Assembly (NCBI GenBank): GCA_014323825.1
Contig: JACONI010000088.1
Location: 1 to 35,485 of the forward strand
Direction: 5' to 3'
From: Ekhidna sp.
Lineage (GTDB): Bacteria > Bacteroidota > Bacteroidia > Cytophagales > Cyclobacteriaceae
DNA length: 35,485 nucleotides
Part shown: piece by piece, positions 1 through 8,130 of the stretch
Layout of the letters: each line of letters starts with the position of its first letter
Numbering within the stretch: position 1 is the stretch's first letter
Translations under genes and position numbers: made by a program
The notes under the pieces: model-generated
Database searches by the model: none
What the model was told of the DNA's origin: nothing
Seen by the model: only the letters and a program-made list of their open reading frames with translations

Positions 1-1660
1 CAAACACCGGGGCCTCATTCACATCGTTAACGGTGATAGTAACGGTGACATTAACAACTTTATTAAAACCATAATCCACTGCTACCGTAAGCGTATGGGT
101 CTCTGTTTCCTCATGGTCAAGAGTGCCTGCAACGGTAATTTGACCCGATCCTAAACCTATTCCAAATTTTCCGGCATCATTGCCTGTGAGGATAGTATAA
201 ATTAAATCTGACGTTCCAATGGGGTCTGTAACTGTAGCAGCCGTAAGCGGTTCCCCGACATTCGTACCATTTGCTGAATTTTCATCTATGCTGAGAGTCG
301 GATTTCCAAACGCCAGCAGGTCGCTAACGGAAATAGAAATAGTGCGACTGATCGTTGTAAGCCCATCCGAAACGGTTACTTCAAGGGCATAAGTCTCCTT
401 AGTCTCAAAGTCAAGGCCGCCGGCTTTGGCTACGGTAATTTTCCCGGTATTATCTATTGTAAAATCTTCGTTACCCTCTCCTGTGAGGCCGTAAATCAGC
501 ATCTCTCCTTCGGGGTCTGTAGCCCCAAGCAATACAGCCGTTGTTCTAGGAGTCGATTCGTTCGTTTCAACATCCGCAGCCGGTGCATTTTCATCTACAT
601 AGAACCATGTGGTGCCGGAAGGAGTATTAAACGTTGGCGGGAGATTCGGTGCGGCGATAGTAATATTGACCGTAGTCGTGGCCGTAAGTCCTTCGTCATC
701 CTCCACTTCTACGGTAAGGGCAAACGTGTCTCCTTCATCACCAAGTGCACTAGTATTTGCGACAGCAATTTGTCCCGTGTTTTCGTCTATTTTAAAAGCA
801 TCACCGGTATTGCCTTCGGTGATTTCATACGTCAGTGTAGTATTATCATCACCTTCGTCTTCATCCGCAGCCATAACCGTCACCACCGGTGTATCGTTAG
901 GCGCATTTTCAGGGACACTCTGTGTCTCTACTGCTGCGAATGCCGGGGCTTCATTCACATCATTCACCGTAATGGTAACTTCAGCATCGGCTTCTTTCGC
1001 AGGAGTTCCGTCATCCGTAGCCGTTACGGTAAGGGTATAGGTCTCTGTGTCCTCGTGGTCAAGAGCACCTGCAACGGTAATTTGGCCCGTGCTGCCGTCT
1101 ATTGCAAAGACATCTCCGGTGTTGCCCGACTTGATGGCATAACTCAACGTCTGACCTGCATCGGCATCCGTAGCCGTAACCGGATCTCCGACGTTGTCTC
1201 CCGGAGACGCATCTTCAGCTACCTCACGGCTTGCATCGGCAAACGTTGGGGCATTATTGTCTGCTACATCAGTGACTGTAATCGTGACGGTGCCGGTGAC
1301 CGAATTCTCTTCGGAGTCTTCAACCCTGACCGTGAGCGTATAAGAAGGCGTGGTCTCAAAGTCAAGGGCTTTGGCCACGGTAATGATGCCCGCACTGCCA
1401 CTTATTGCAAAGACATCTCCGGTGTTGCCGTCGGTGATGGAAAAAGTCAGATTTCCTCCCTCAGGGTCTTCAGCTAGCAATTTTCCGACTTCGCTGCCCA
1501 CAGCAGCATCTTCCTTTACGGTAAAGGTTTGATTTGTAATCGTTGGTGCCAGGTTTTCCGGGCTGTCATCATCTCCACAGGAGATAAATGTCATACTCAT
1601 TGCAGCAACAGCATAATATGCCAGCCGGCTTTTAACTATTTTAATTATATTAAATTTCAT
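1..1660 (-). CDS. Cadherin-repeat surface lipoprotein, N-terminal part (runs off the window)
   Basis: Reading the minus strand from an ATG at 1660 gives an uninterrupted frame to base 1, about 553 codons; the 3' end lies outside. The N-terminus (MKFNIIKIVKSRLAYYAVAA...) is a lipoprotein signal ending in FISC, so Cys28 is the likely lipidated residue. It is followed by GDDDS, an acidic stretch like those that send Bacteroidota lipoproteins to the cell surface. The rest is about five cadherin-like beta-sandwich repeats of roughly 100 residues. Each has motifs such as GNTGDVFAI, LDHE/LDFE (cf. cadherin LDRE), TLTVTATD and a DVNEAP/DVADNNAP linker (cf. DxNDNxP, calcium binding). The likely role is a calcium-stabilised adhesin or polymer-binding surface protein; the ligand cannot be told. 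Repeats are similar enough at DNA level to suggest recent internal duplication. A consensus promoter lies just upstream. Confidence 0.88.
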   Translation of the reverse strand, partial: MKFNIIKIVKSRLAYYAVAAMSMTFISCGDDDSPENLAPTITNQTFTVKEDAAVGSEVGKLLAEDPEGGNLTFSITDGNTGDVFAISGSAGIITVAKALDFETTPSYTLTVRVEDSEENSVTGTVTITVTDVADNNAPTFADASREVAEDASPGDNVGDPVTATDADAGQTLSYAIKSGNTGDVFAIDGSTGQITVAGALDHEDTETYTLTVTATDDGTPAKEADAEVTITVNDVNEAPAFAAVETQSVPENAPNDTPVVTVMAADEDEGDDNTTLTYEITEGNTGDAFKIDENTGQIAVANTSALGDEGDTFALTVEVEDDEGLTATTTVNITIAAPNLPPTFNTPSGTTWFYVDENAPAADVETNESTPRTTAVLLGATDPEGEMLIYGLTGEGNEDFTIDNTGKITVAKAGGLDFETKETYALEVTVSDGLTTISRTISISVSDLLAFGNPTLSIDENSANGTNVGEPLTAATVTDPIGTSDLIYTILTGNDAGKFGIGLGSGQITVAGTLDHEETETHTLTVAVDYGFNKVVNVTVTITVNDVNEAPVF

Positions 1661-1678
1661 ATTTTTTTATTTAGTCCT

Positions 1679-1709
1679 CAAAATTACGGTATCGTTTTGA
1701 AAAAGCAAA
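1679..1709 (-). promoter_or_regulatory. Bacteroidota-type promoter of the cadherin-repeat gene
   Basis: On the minus strand, TTTG (1709-1706) is followed after exactly 19 nt by TAATTTTG (1686-1679). This is a full match to the Bacteroidota sigma consensus TTTG-N19..21-TAnnTTTG. Transcription would begin around 1672, giving a leader of about a dozen nucleotides before the ATG at 1660. Confidence 0.7.
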
Positions 1710-1889
1710 TAAAGCTGTTTTGTATATGCTATTTATTTTGATTGCATAATGACCTGAATTCCCGTCGTGGTGCTTATATACTATGAATGAGCAGTTTTTT
1801 TGGGAGACCCGAAATGAGAAAGGACGTTTTATTTTTCCGTAATCCTTTAATCCTTCCCGGATGGCTTCATGAATTTTTTGATTAGTAAT

Positions 1890-2720
1890 TTAACCAATGG
1901 AAATTCTTTTAAATTCAGAAACAGTCATTCCCTTAGAGACCGCACCTAAATATTGAGCGACCGTTTGCGAATTATCCTTCACAAATGCCTGACTAAGCAG
2001 TGTGTTTTCTTTGTAGAACTTGTTGAGTTTCCCTTTTGCGATTTTCTCAATGATGTTTTTCGGCTTTCCTTCCTGCCTGGCCTGCTCTTCCCCGATTTCA
2101 ATTTCTTTTTCCACCACTGCGGGATCGACACTATCCTCATCCACCGCTATGGGATTCATGGCTGCGATTTGCATAGCTACGTCTTTTCCGGCTTTTTCAA
2201 CATTTAACCCATTTGTGTTTTTCAATGCTACCAGCACGCCCAACTTCGCATTTGAGTGGATGTAGGAAACAACAGCGTCTCCTGAAAGTGTCTGAATTTC
2301 CTTCACTTCCAGTTTCTCTCCAATCTTACCTGTCATCTCAACGATCTTTTCCTTTACCGTCAGGTCTCCCAAACTCATTCCATAAAGAGCTTCAATGCTT
2401 TCCGGCTTCTTAGTAAAGACCAACTCAACGAGTTGATTTCCAAGAGATACGAACTCTTCGTTTCTGGCTACAAAGTCTGTTTCACAGGTAAAAGCAATAA
2501 GCACTCCTTCAGAGTTGGCATCATTGTTTTTTGCAAAAACGACACCTTCGGAGGTCTCTCTGTCAGCTCTGGAGGCAGATACTTTCTGACCTTTTTTTCT
2601 TAAAAGTTCAACTGATTTATTGAAGTCGCCTTCTGCTTCCGTAAGTGCTCTCTTACAATCCATCATTCCTGCACCGGTCATTTGCCTTAGTTTGTTTACG
2701 TCTTGTGCTGTAATAGCCAT
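1890..2720 (-). CDS. tsf: Translation elongation factor Ts
   Basis: This 276-residue protein has the usual EF-Ts length for Bacteroidota. EF-Ts is the guanine-nucleotide exchange factor that releases GDP from EF-Tu. The N-terminal UBA-like module (MAITAQDVNKLRQMTGAGMMDCKRAL) is followed by the diagnostic CETDFVARNEEF motif near residue 80, which contacts EF-Tu. The core dimerisation domain ends in a conserved SQ(A)FVKD / VAQYLG region. It is last in rplM-rpsI-rpsB-tsf, 95 nt after rpsB, with a perfect hairpin in that gap. That gap also holds a TAATTTTG -7 box on the minus strand (2802-2795) with only a poor -33 element, so tsf may be partly uncoupled from rpsB. Confidence 0.98.
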   Translation of the reverse strand: MAITAQDVNKLRQMTGAGMMDCKRALTEAEGDFNKSVELLRKKGQKVSASRADRETSEGVVFAKNNDANSEGVLIAFTCETDFVARNEEFVSLGNQLVELVFTKKPESIEALYGMSLGDLTVKEKIVEMTGKIGEKLEVKEIQTLSGDAVVSYIHSNAKLGVLVALKNTNGLNVEKAGKDVAMQIAAMNPIAVDEDSVDPAVVEKEIEIGEEQARQEGKPKNIIEKIAKGKLNKFYKENTLLSQAFVKDNSQTVAQYLGAVSKGMTVSEFKRISIG

Positions 2721-2752
2721 GTTATTTTGCTGTTTAAATTCTTATTTCAAAC

Positions 2753-2789
2753 AAAAATTGAACACCGAAAGGATCAATGTTCAATTTTT
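2753..2789 (-). terminator. Hairpin between rpsB and tsf (terminator/attenuator candidate)
   Basis: Arms at 2753-2764 and 2778-2789 are perfectly complementary over 12 bp around a 13-nt loop. Read on the minus strand, the 3' arm ends in a U-rich tract. It could be a partial terminator that lowers tsf relative to rpsB, or a leader structure of tsf if the nearby TAATTTTG box is used as a promoter. The stem is AT-rich at its base, so its strength is uncertain. Confidence 0.55.
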
Positions 2790-2815
2790 TTTGTCAAAAT
2801 TATAATGTGTTTTTG

Positions 2816-3583
2816 TTACCCTGCCAATTCTGATTTTTCGTCAGCTTCTTTTTTTGCAGCTTCCTCTTCAGCCTGAGCCTGTTCTTCTTTGTCTTTCTTG
2901 CGCTCTGCCATCCCTTCTTCAATTGCCTTACCAAGATACTCAGTTAATAATTTTATTGATTTGAGCGCATCATCGTTTCCGGGTATCGGGTAGTCAATCT
3001 TATTTGGATTTGAGTTTGTATCTACAATTCCAAAAACCGGAATGTTTAATTTCTGAGCTTCAGAAATAGCAATATGTTCTCTTTTGATGTCCACTACGAA
3101 TAATGCTGCAGGCAGTCTGTTCAGGTCAGAAATACCTCCTAATACTTTCTCCAGTTTATCTTTTGCCCTGCTAATCGTCAGCCGCTCTCTCTTTGCTAAG
3201 TTTTGATAGGACTCTTCTTTCATGAGCTTTTCCATACCGGCCATTTTCTTTAGAGATTTTCTGATTGTCACAAAGTTGGTAAGCATACCACCTTGCCATC
3301 TTTCAGTGACGAAAGGCATATTAAGTCGCTTAGCTTCCCCTTCAACAACTTCCTTTGCCTGCTTTTTAGTGGCAATGAACATCACTTTTCTCCCTGACCT
3401 TACAATTGCCTTTATGGCTTTTGCTGCCTCCTCAAGGCAGGCAAGTGTTTTATGTAGATCAACAATATGGATACCATTTTTTTCCATGAAGATAAAGGGA
3501 GCCATGGCCGGATCCCATTTTCTGGTAAGGTGCCCAAAGTGAACACCAGCATTTAACAGGTCTTTATGTTCTAGTTTCTGCAT
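2816..3583 (-). CDS. rpsB: 30S ribosomal protein S2
   Basis: Length is 255 residues. S2 binds the 16S rRNA at the head-body junction of the small subunit and helps recruit S1. Characteristic stretches are LLNAGVHFGHLTRKWDPAMAPFIF at the N-terminus, the central RWQGGMLTNF motif and FVVDIKREHIAISEA (family form VVDxxxExxAxxEA). The C-terminus carries a charged extension rich in K, E, D and A after residue about 225 (KKDKEEQAQAEEEAAKKE), which is common in Bacteroidota S2. It starts 6 nt after rpsI, so they are co-transcribed. Confidence 0.98.
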   Translation of the reverse strand: MQKLEHKDLLNAGVHFGHLTRKWDPAMAPFIFMEKNGIHIVDLHKTLACLEEAAKAIKAIVRSGRKVMFIATKKQAKEVVEGEAKRLNMPFVTERWQGGMLTNFVTIRKSLKKMAGMEKLMKEESYQNLAKRERLTISRAKDKLEKVLGGISDLNRLPAALFVVDIKREHIAISEAQKLNIPVFGIVDTNSNPNKIDYPIPGNDDALKSIKLLTEYLGKAIEEGMAERKKDKEEQAQAEEEAAKKEADEKSELAG

Positions 3584-3589
3584 TATTTC

Positions 3590-3976
3590 TTATCGTTTAC
3601 TGAACTGGAATTTTTTTCTTGCTTTTCTTCTACCGGGCTTCTTACGTTCCACCATCCGGGAGTCTCTCGTCAGGAAGCCTTCACTTTTCAGAGGACTTCT
3701 AAATTCTGCATCAACTTCAGTTAGTGCTCTGGCTATCGCCAATCTTGCAGCCTCTGCCTGACCGGTACATCCACCACCTTTCACGTTGATGCTAATATCA
3801 AAATTCCCATCCTGCTCAACCTTGGCTAAAGGTTGTTTTACAATGGTTTGAAGAATTTCGGAAGGGAAGTAATTGGTTAATTCCTTTTCATTAATCTTTA
3901 TGGAGCCTTTCCCACTCGTCATGTAAATACGAGCTACTGAGGTTTTCCTCCTTCCTATTGTATTTATTGTATTCAT
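3590..3976 (-). CDS. rpsI: 30S ribosomal protein S9
   Basis: Length is 128 residues, the normal size for S9, whose C-terminal tail reaches the P-site tRNA. The sequence shows NTIGRRKTSVARIY near the start, the conserved GGGCTGQAEAARLAIARAL segment and a basic C-terminus ending KKPGRRKARKKFQFSKR, with the terminal arginine typical of the family. It lies 7 nt downstream of rplM, the near-universal L13-S9 pairing, and 6 nt upstream of rpsB. Confidence 0.98.
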   Translation of the reverse strand: MNTINTIGRRKTSVARIYMTSGKGSIKINEKELTNYFPSEILQTIVKQPLAKVEQDGNFDISINVKGGGCTGQAEAARLAIARALTEVDAEFRSPLKSEGFLTRDSRMVERKKPGRRKARKKFQFSKR

Positions 3977-3983
3977 TCAGATC

Positions 3984-4427
3984 TTAAAGTTTAACTTCTT
4001 TGGGTTTCTGAGCTTCATGCGGATGCCTGACACCTTCGTATACATAGAGATTTTTAAATAACTGCCTTCCAAGCCTGTTGTTAGGAAGCATTCCTTTAAC
4101 AGCTTTTTCTATGATTTTTGCAGATGATTTTGCTTTAATATCATTTGGGGTTTCGACTCTCTGACCTCCGGGGTATCCTGTATGACGAACATATTTCTTA
4201 TCTGTCCACTTTTTACCCGTCAGTCTGATTTTATCAGCATTGATTACAATCACGTTATCTCCGCAATCTATGTGAGGTGTGAATGATGGTTTATGTTTTC
4301 CTTTGATCATCTTAGCAACTTCACTAGCCATCCTTCCAAGTACCTGAGAATCAGCATCTACAATGACCCAGTTCTTTTCTGCGGTTGCTTTGTTTAATGA
4401 TATGGTTTTAAAACTGTTAGTGTCCAA
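3984..4427 (-). CDS. rplM: 50S ribosomal protein L13
   Basis: Length is 147 residues. L13 is an early-assembly protein of the large subunit. Diagnostic stretches are WVIVDADSQVLGRMASEVAKMIKGKHKP at the N-terminus, DNVIVINADKIRLTGKKWTDKKYVRHTGYPGG in the middle and KAVKGMLPNNRLGRQLFKNLYVYEG before the C-terminus. It is the first gene of the rplM-rpsI-rpsB-tsf operon and has a consensus promoter about 50 nt upstream. Confidence 0.98.
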   Translation of the reverse strand: MDTNSFKTISLNKATAEKNWVIVDADSQVLGRMASEVAKMIKGKHKPSFTPHIDCGDNVIVINADKIRLTGKKWTDKKYVRHTGYPGGQRVETPNDIKAKSSAKIIEKAVKGMLPNNRLGRQLFKNLYVYEGVRHPHEAQKPKEVKL

Positions 4428-4476
4428 TTTTTATTGATTTTAATCCGTTAAAGTCTGTCTCTCTGAAAAAGGAACA

Positions 4477-4508
4477 CAAAAATAGGGTTTTTAAGATCAG
4501 AAATCAAA
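4477..4508 (-). promoter_or_regulatory. Promoter of the rplM-rpsI-rpsB-tsf operon
   Basis: On the minus strand, TTTG (4508-4505) is separated by 20 nt from TATTTTTG (4484-4477), matching the Bacteroidota consensus TTTG-N19..21-TAnnTTTG at every fixed position. The predicted start near 4470 leaves a leader of about 43 nt before the rplM ATG at 4427, long enough for a small regulatory structure, though none stands out. Confidence 0.72.
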
Positions 4509-4542
4509 TGGTGATTCTTAATTAAATTAACGTTCTTCATTT

Positions 4543-5616
4543 TTATGCAAACTCATCGTCTTCATCCCATTCCTCTCTTACTTTATCTATGTAGTTTGCT
4601 TTTTTAAGGGAGAAATAAAATTTAGATCCTTTCTTGTAGGTGCTTTCTACGAAAATCTCCGATTCATGCCGTTCTAAAATATGTTTTACGATGGAAAGTC
4701 CTAGTCCGGTTCCTCCCTTTTCTCTTGATCTACTCTTCTCTACTCTATAGAACCGCTCAAAGATTCTGCCAAGATCCGATTCAGGTATCCCCCTTCCATT
4801 ATCCTCTGCTGAGATTTCTACTTTATCACCTATTTCTTTAAAGCTGATTTTGGCCCATCCGCCTTTTTTTGTGTATTTGATTGCATTGATGATAAGATTT
4901 ATCATCACTTGATATATTCTCCGGTAATCTCCATTAACGATCACCGGCTTTAGCTTCTTGGGTATTTTTAATTCTACTCCTTTTTTTTCTGCTTTTTCCT
5001 CCACTTGATCAATAATCTCATGGCAGAGGTCTAAGATGTCAAAATTCTCGAAGTGCATTTTGATTTCGCCAGATTCTATCTGAGAAATGGTAAGGATATC
5101 CTGAACCAATAAGTCAAGTGCATCAAGGCTTTTGGCTGCTTTTTTTAAAAATTTTTTTCTAACATCTTTATCATTAATAGCACCATCTAAAAGTGTATGA
5201 ACAAAACCTTGTGCTGCGAAAATTGGCGTTTTTAATTCATGAGAAACGTCGGCTATAAATTCCCTTCTAAAATTTTCTTTTTCTTTTAGCTCTTCAATTT
5301 CTCTTCTTTTGGTTTCTGCAAAGCTTGAGATTTCCCTGTTGATTCCTTCTAAAGGGTTTAATGAAGCCCCCTTTTCCATAATTGTTGGTTCGGATCCCTG
5401 TACCTTTTTTAAGGAGTCATAAATATTTTCAATCTGTCTAAAAAACAAAAATTCAAGAACAAGTTTGACTAATATATAGGTTGAAAAGAAGGATAACAAA
5501 AGTGCAATGATTATCGGAGTAGCGGAAATATTCGGCACTAATGATAGAAACGCTATGGTAATCAGTGATATGCACAGTGCCAGCATGAGAGCGATGGCTC
5601 TAGAATTGAAACGCAT
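4543..5616 (-). CDS. PhoR-like sensor histidine kinase
   Basis: This is a membrane histidine kinase of 357 residues. Two transmembrane helices (about 7-27 and 33-58) are separated by only a few residues, so there is almost no periplasmic sensor domain. A coiled stretch follows, then the dimerisation/phosphoacceptor domain with FIADVSHELKTP (phosphorylated His126). The ATP-binding domain has an N box (INLIINAIKYT), G1 box (DNGRGIP), F box (FERFYRV) and G2 box (GGTGLGLSIV). It starts 6 nt after the response-regulator gene, so the two form an operon and a cognate pair. The architecture is that of PhoR, but lack of a periplasmic domain and of pho genes nearby leaves the signal unknown. The C-terminus is acidic (REEWDEDDEFA). 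Confidence 0.93.
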   Translation of the reverse strand: MRFNSRAIALMLALCISLITIAFLSLVPNISATPIIIALLLSFFSTYILVKLVLEFLFFRQIENIYDSLKKVQGSEPTIMEKGASLNPLEGINREISSFAETKRREIEELKEKENFRREFIADVSHELKTPIFAAQGFVHTLLDGAINDKDVRKKFLKKAAKSLDALDLLVQDILTISQIESGEIKMHFENFDILDLCHEIIDQVEEKAEKKGVELKIPKKLKPVIVNGDYRRIYQVMINLIINAIKYTKKGGWAKISFKEIGDKVEISAEDNGRGIPESDLGRIFERFYRVEKSRSREKGGTGLGLSIVKHILERHESEIFVESTYKKGSKFYFSLKKANYIDKVREEWDEDDEFA

Positions 5617-5622
5617 AAGCCT

Positions 5623-6312
5623 TTATCCGTTCGATTCGAACTTATATCCTACTCCCTTCACCGTAGTAATATGTCCATCACCTATTTTTTCCCTTACTTT
5701 CCGAATATGGACATCCACCGTTCTGGTAAGCACATAAACATTGGTACCCCAAATATTTTGAAGGAGGTCGTCCCGACTAAAAACTTTACCGGGATTCCGG
5801 GCAAGGAAATAAAGTAATTCGAATTCTTTTTTAGGTAAGCTAATTCGGTCCTCACCGTTCTTTAGGGTATAGCTGGCTCTGTCAATGATCAGGTCACCAA
5901 TTGTTATGGTATTTGATTCTTTTTTCTTTTTGGATTCCCTTCTAAATAGTGCACTTATTCTGCTAACTAAAGCTCTCGGTTTGATAGGCTTTGTGATGTA
6001 GTCATCTGCTCCGATATCAAATGCTGCTACTTCAGAATACTCTTCAGATCTGGCAGTAAGAAAAATGACAAATGAATTGGCCATCTCAGGTATCTCTCTG
6101 ATTTGCCGGCAAGTCTCTATCCCATCTTGTTTTGGTATCATAATATCTAACAGGATAAGATTTGGCATGAATGATTTCGCAATTTCTACTCCCTTAATTC
6201 CATCACTAGCTGTTTTTACATCGTATCCCTCTTTTGACAGGTTGTAATTTAAAAGCTCCAGTATGTCCGCCTCGTCGTCAACAACCAAGATTTTTTGATT
6301 TCGCTTTGCCAT
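5623..6312 (-). CDS. OmpR/PhoB-family response regulator
   Basis: This is a DNA-binding response regulator of 229 residues. The receiver domain (1-125) has the acidic pair Asp12-Asp13, phosphoacceptor Asp56 (LILLDIMIP), Thr86 and Lys108 (DDYITKP). The C-terminal winged helix (about 135-229) shows LPKKEFELLYFLARNPGKVFSRDDLL and RTVDVHIRKVREKIG, both typical of the OmpR/PhoB group. It precedes its kinase gene by 6 nt. The 276-nt upstream gap to 6589 is AT-rich and contains no perfect promoter match that I can point to. Confidence 0.94.
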   Translation of the reverse strand: MAKRNQKILVVDDEADILELLNYNLSKEGYDVKTASDGIKGVEIAKSFMPNLILLDIMIPKQDGIETCRQIREIPEMANSFVIFLTARSEEYSEVAAFDIGADDYITKPIKPRALVSRISALFRRESKKKKESNTITIGDLIIDRASYTLKNGEDRISLPKKEFELLYFLARNPGKVFSRDDLLQNIWGTNVYVLTRTVDVHIRKVREKIGDGHITTVKGVGYKFESNG

Positions 6313-6588
6313 TTTTAGGTTAGTTAGAGGTAATTTTAATCAAATAATCTAGTATTGTATATTTATATAACGTTTTTTCTTTTTTGACTTCAAAGTAACA
6401 AGTTTATACAAAAATTTATGAATTGTTCAAAATGTAAGTCTGCTTATAAAATTAAAAGAGGCATCTGTGAAACCATTCATTGACCAACTCTAAAAATGTC
6501 TTTCAAGTAGAACATTCGCAGCATAGGATTCGGTTAAACATTTTACAGCATGAAATTCAAAGGTTTCTAATAGAAAAAGTCTAGAGAC

Positions 6589-7944
6589 CTAATAAGCATT
6601 TTGGTCCCCTTTTAAGACAACCAGCATTGTTAGGATGATTATTTTGAGGTCTAAAATCAGCGACCAATTTTTAACATAAAAGCGGTCTAGCTTTATACGC
6701 CTACTCATGTCGCTTAATTTAGCTGTTTCACCTCTGAAACCCTTGGCTTGAGCTAAGCCTGTTATTCCGGGCTTTACAGTGTGTCGCTGCCAGAACCGGT
6801 CTATTTTTGGTTGGTATTCAATGTTGTGTCGGATGGCATGGGGTCGGGGGCCAACTACTGACATTTCCCCTTTGAGAACATTAACGAACTGAGGTAGTTC
6901 ATCAATGGATGTTTTTCTCAACATAGCTCCAATACTAGTTATTCTTGAATCTCCTTTTTTTGCTTGTTCTACGTTAGGATCACTATGCACATACATGGTT
7001 CTAAACTTATAAATGCTGAAAGGCTTGTTATTATGACCATGCCGATCCTGCTTAAAAAAGACAGGGCCTTTTGATTCTATTCTAATAATTAATGCGATTA
7101 TCGGTATTAACCAACTGAGAATAATAATAAAGACTAAACAAGAAAAAGCAATATCAAAAGAACGTTTTATAAATTGATTAATAACGTTATCTAAAGGCAT
7201 AGTATTTACCGTGATAACCGGAATATTACCCAACTGCTGAATTGACAAATTATAGTTCGTAAGCTTGCTAAATTGGGAAAAGAAATTAATTTTGATCAAG
7301 TTGTTCTCTGCAAAGCTGATTATGTCTTTTAACTGATATTCAGAGAAATCTGAAAGATAACAGAAGATAATATTGACGTTCTTATCCTTAGACAGCTCAT
7401 AGATTTTAGCCAAATCATTAGATTTTACCGACCCTACCAGTTTATAACCCAAAGATGAGTTGTCTTCAATGTATTCAGCCAAAGCATCAGAAAGAACACC
7501 CTCTCCCACAATTAAAATATTCCTGAAATTATACCCCTTGGCTCTATAATATCTTACCAAATAATGCCAAAAACTTCGCCATAATAGAACTGTAAGCGTA
7601 AAAAACAGATATGTAACAAAAAGAAATCTTCGCAAATGATCTTCCGGCTGAAAAATGAACCATAGTGCAAAGACAATTGATAAGTTTATAGATAATCCTG
7701 TTAAAACCTTGTTCAAGTGAGTCAGTAACCCTAAACTTCTATTTATTTCCTGAAGTTTGGAAATAAAAAAGACACCTATCCATATAACATTCAGTAATAA
7801 TTGTAGAAGTAGGTGAGCAGAATTGGGAAATAAAAAACTAAAATGATATTGATTTGCGATCAATACTCCAATATTCAAACAGATTAAATCAAATAGGAGA
7901 AGTACAATTGGGAGATATTGAGAATATCTATAAGGGTAGGGCAT
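6589..7944 (-). CDS. Polyprenyl-phosphate sugar phosphotransferase (exopolysaccharide initiation)
   Basis: This 451-residue membrane protein of the WcaJ/WbaP type transfers a sugar-1-phosphate from a nucleotide sugar to undecaprenyl phosphate, the first step of exopolysaccharide or O-unit assembly. About four N-terminal helices (residues 5-130) are followed by a soluble Rossmann-like region with ILIVGEG and then a re-entrant helix. The catalytic C-terminal domain has FKQDRHGHNNKPFSIYKFRTM, KTSIDELPQFVNVLKGEMSVVGPRP and WQRHTVKPGITGLAQ. These are the family's conserved motifs, including the Asp-Glu pair of the active site. The sugar specificity cannot be read from sequence. It is transcribed away from the GT2 gene at 8131. 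Confidence 0.93.
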   Translation of the reverse strand: MPYPYRYSQYLPIVLLLFDLICLNIGVLIANQYHFSFLFPNSAHLLLQLLLNVIWIGVFFISKLQEINRSLGLLTHLNKVLTGLSINLSIVFALWFIFQPEDHLRRFLFVTYLFFTLTVLLWRSFWHYLVRYYRAKGYNFRNILIVGEGVLSDALAEYIEDNSSLGYKLVGSVKSNDLAKIYELSKDKNVNIIFCYLSDFSEYQLKDIISFAENNLIKINFFSQFSKLTNYNLSIQQLGNIPVITVNTMPLDNVINQFIKRSFDIAFSCLVFIIILSWLIPIIALIIRIESKGPVFFKQDRHGHNNKPFSIYKFRTMYVHSDPNVEQAKKGDSRITSIGAMLRKTSIDELPQFVNVLKGEMSVVGPRPHAIRHNIEYQPKIDRFWQRHTVKPGITGLAQAKGFRGETAKLSDMSRRIKLDRFYVKNWSLILDLKIIILTMLVVLKGDQNAY

Positions 7945-8130
7945 TCCTAATTCAGCTAATTATTGAAATGTAAAGTTATGAAAAACCAGACCGATTAATC
8001 AAAATAAAAGAATAGATTAATATAGCCTACCCGTTTTTAGGAAAATTTTTTAACATTAAAATATTTTCAGTTGAAACATTTATCAAATTAATATTAATCT
8101 TGCTTAATAATTTAGTATATTTAAGATTTT

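Noticed and set aside
770..1477. Long plus-strand open frame (235 codons)
   Set aside because: It lies opposite the cadherin-repeat coding sequence; the minus frame has signal peptide, repeats and a promoter, so this is an antisense shadow.
5507..5737. Plus-strand frame overlapping the kinase/regulator junction
   Set aside because: It lies opposite two well-supported genes; there is no motif or start context.
6418..6483. 22-codon plus-strand frame with CxxC (MNCSKCKSAYKIKRG...)
   Set aside because: It is too short, with no promoter and no known family; chance cannot be excluded.
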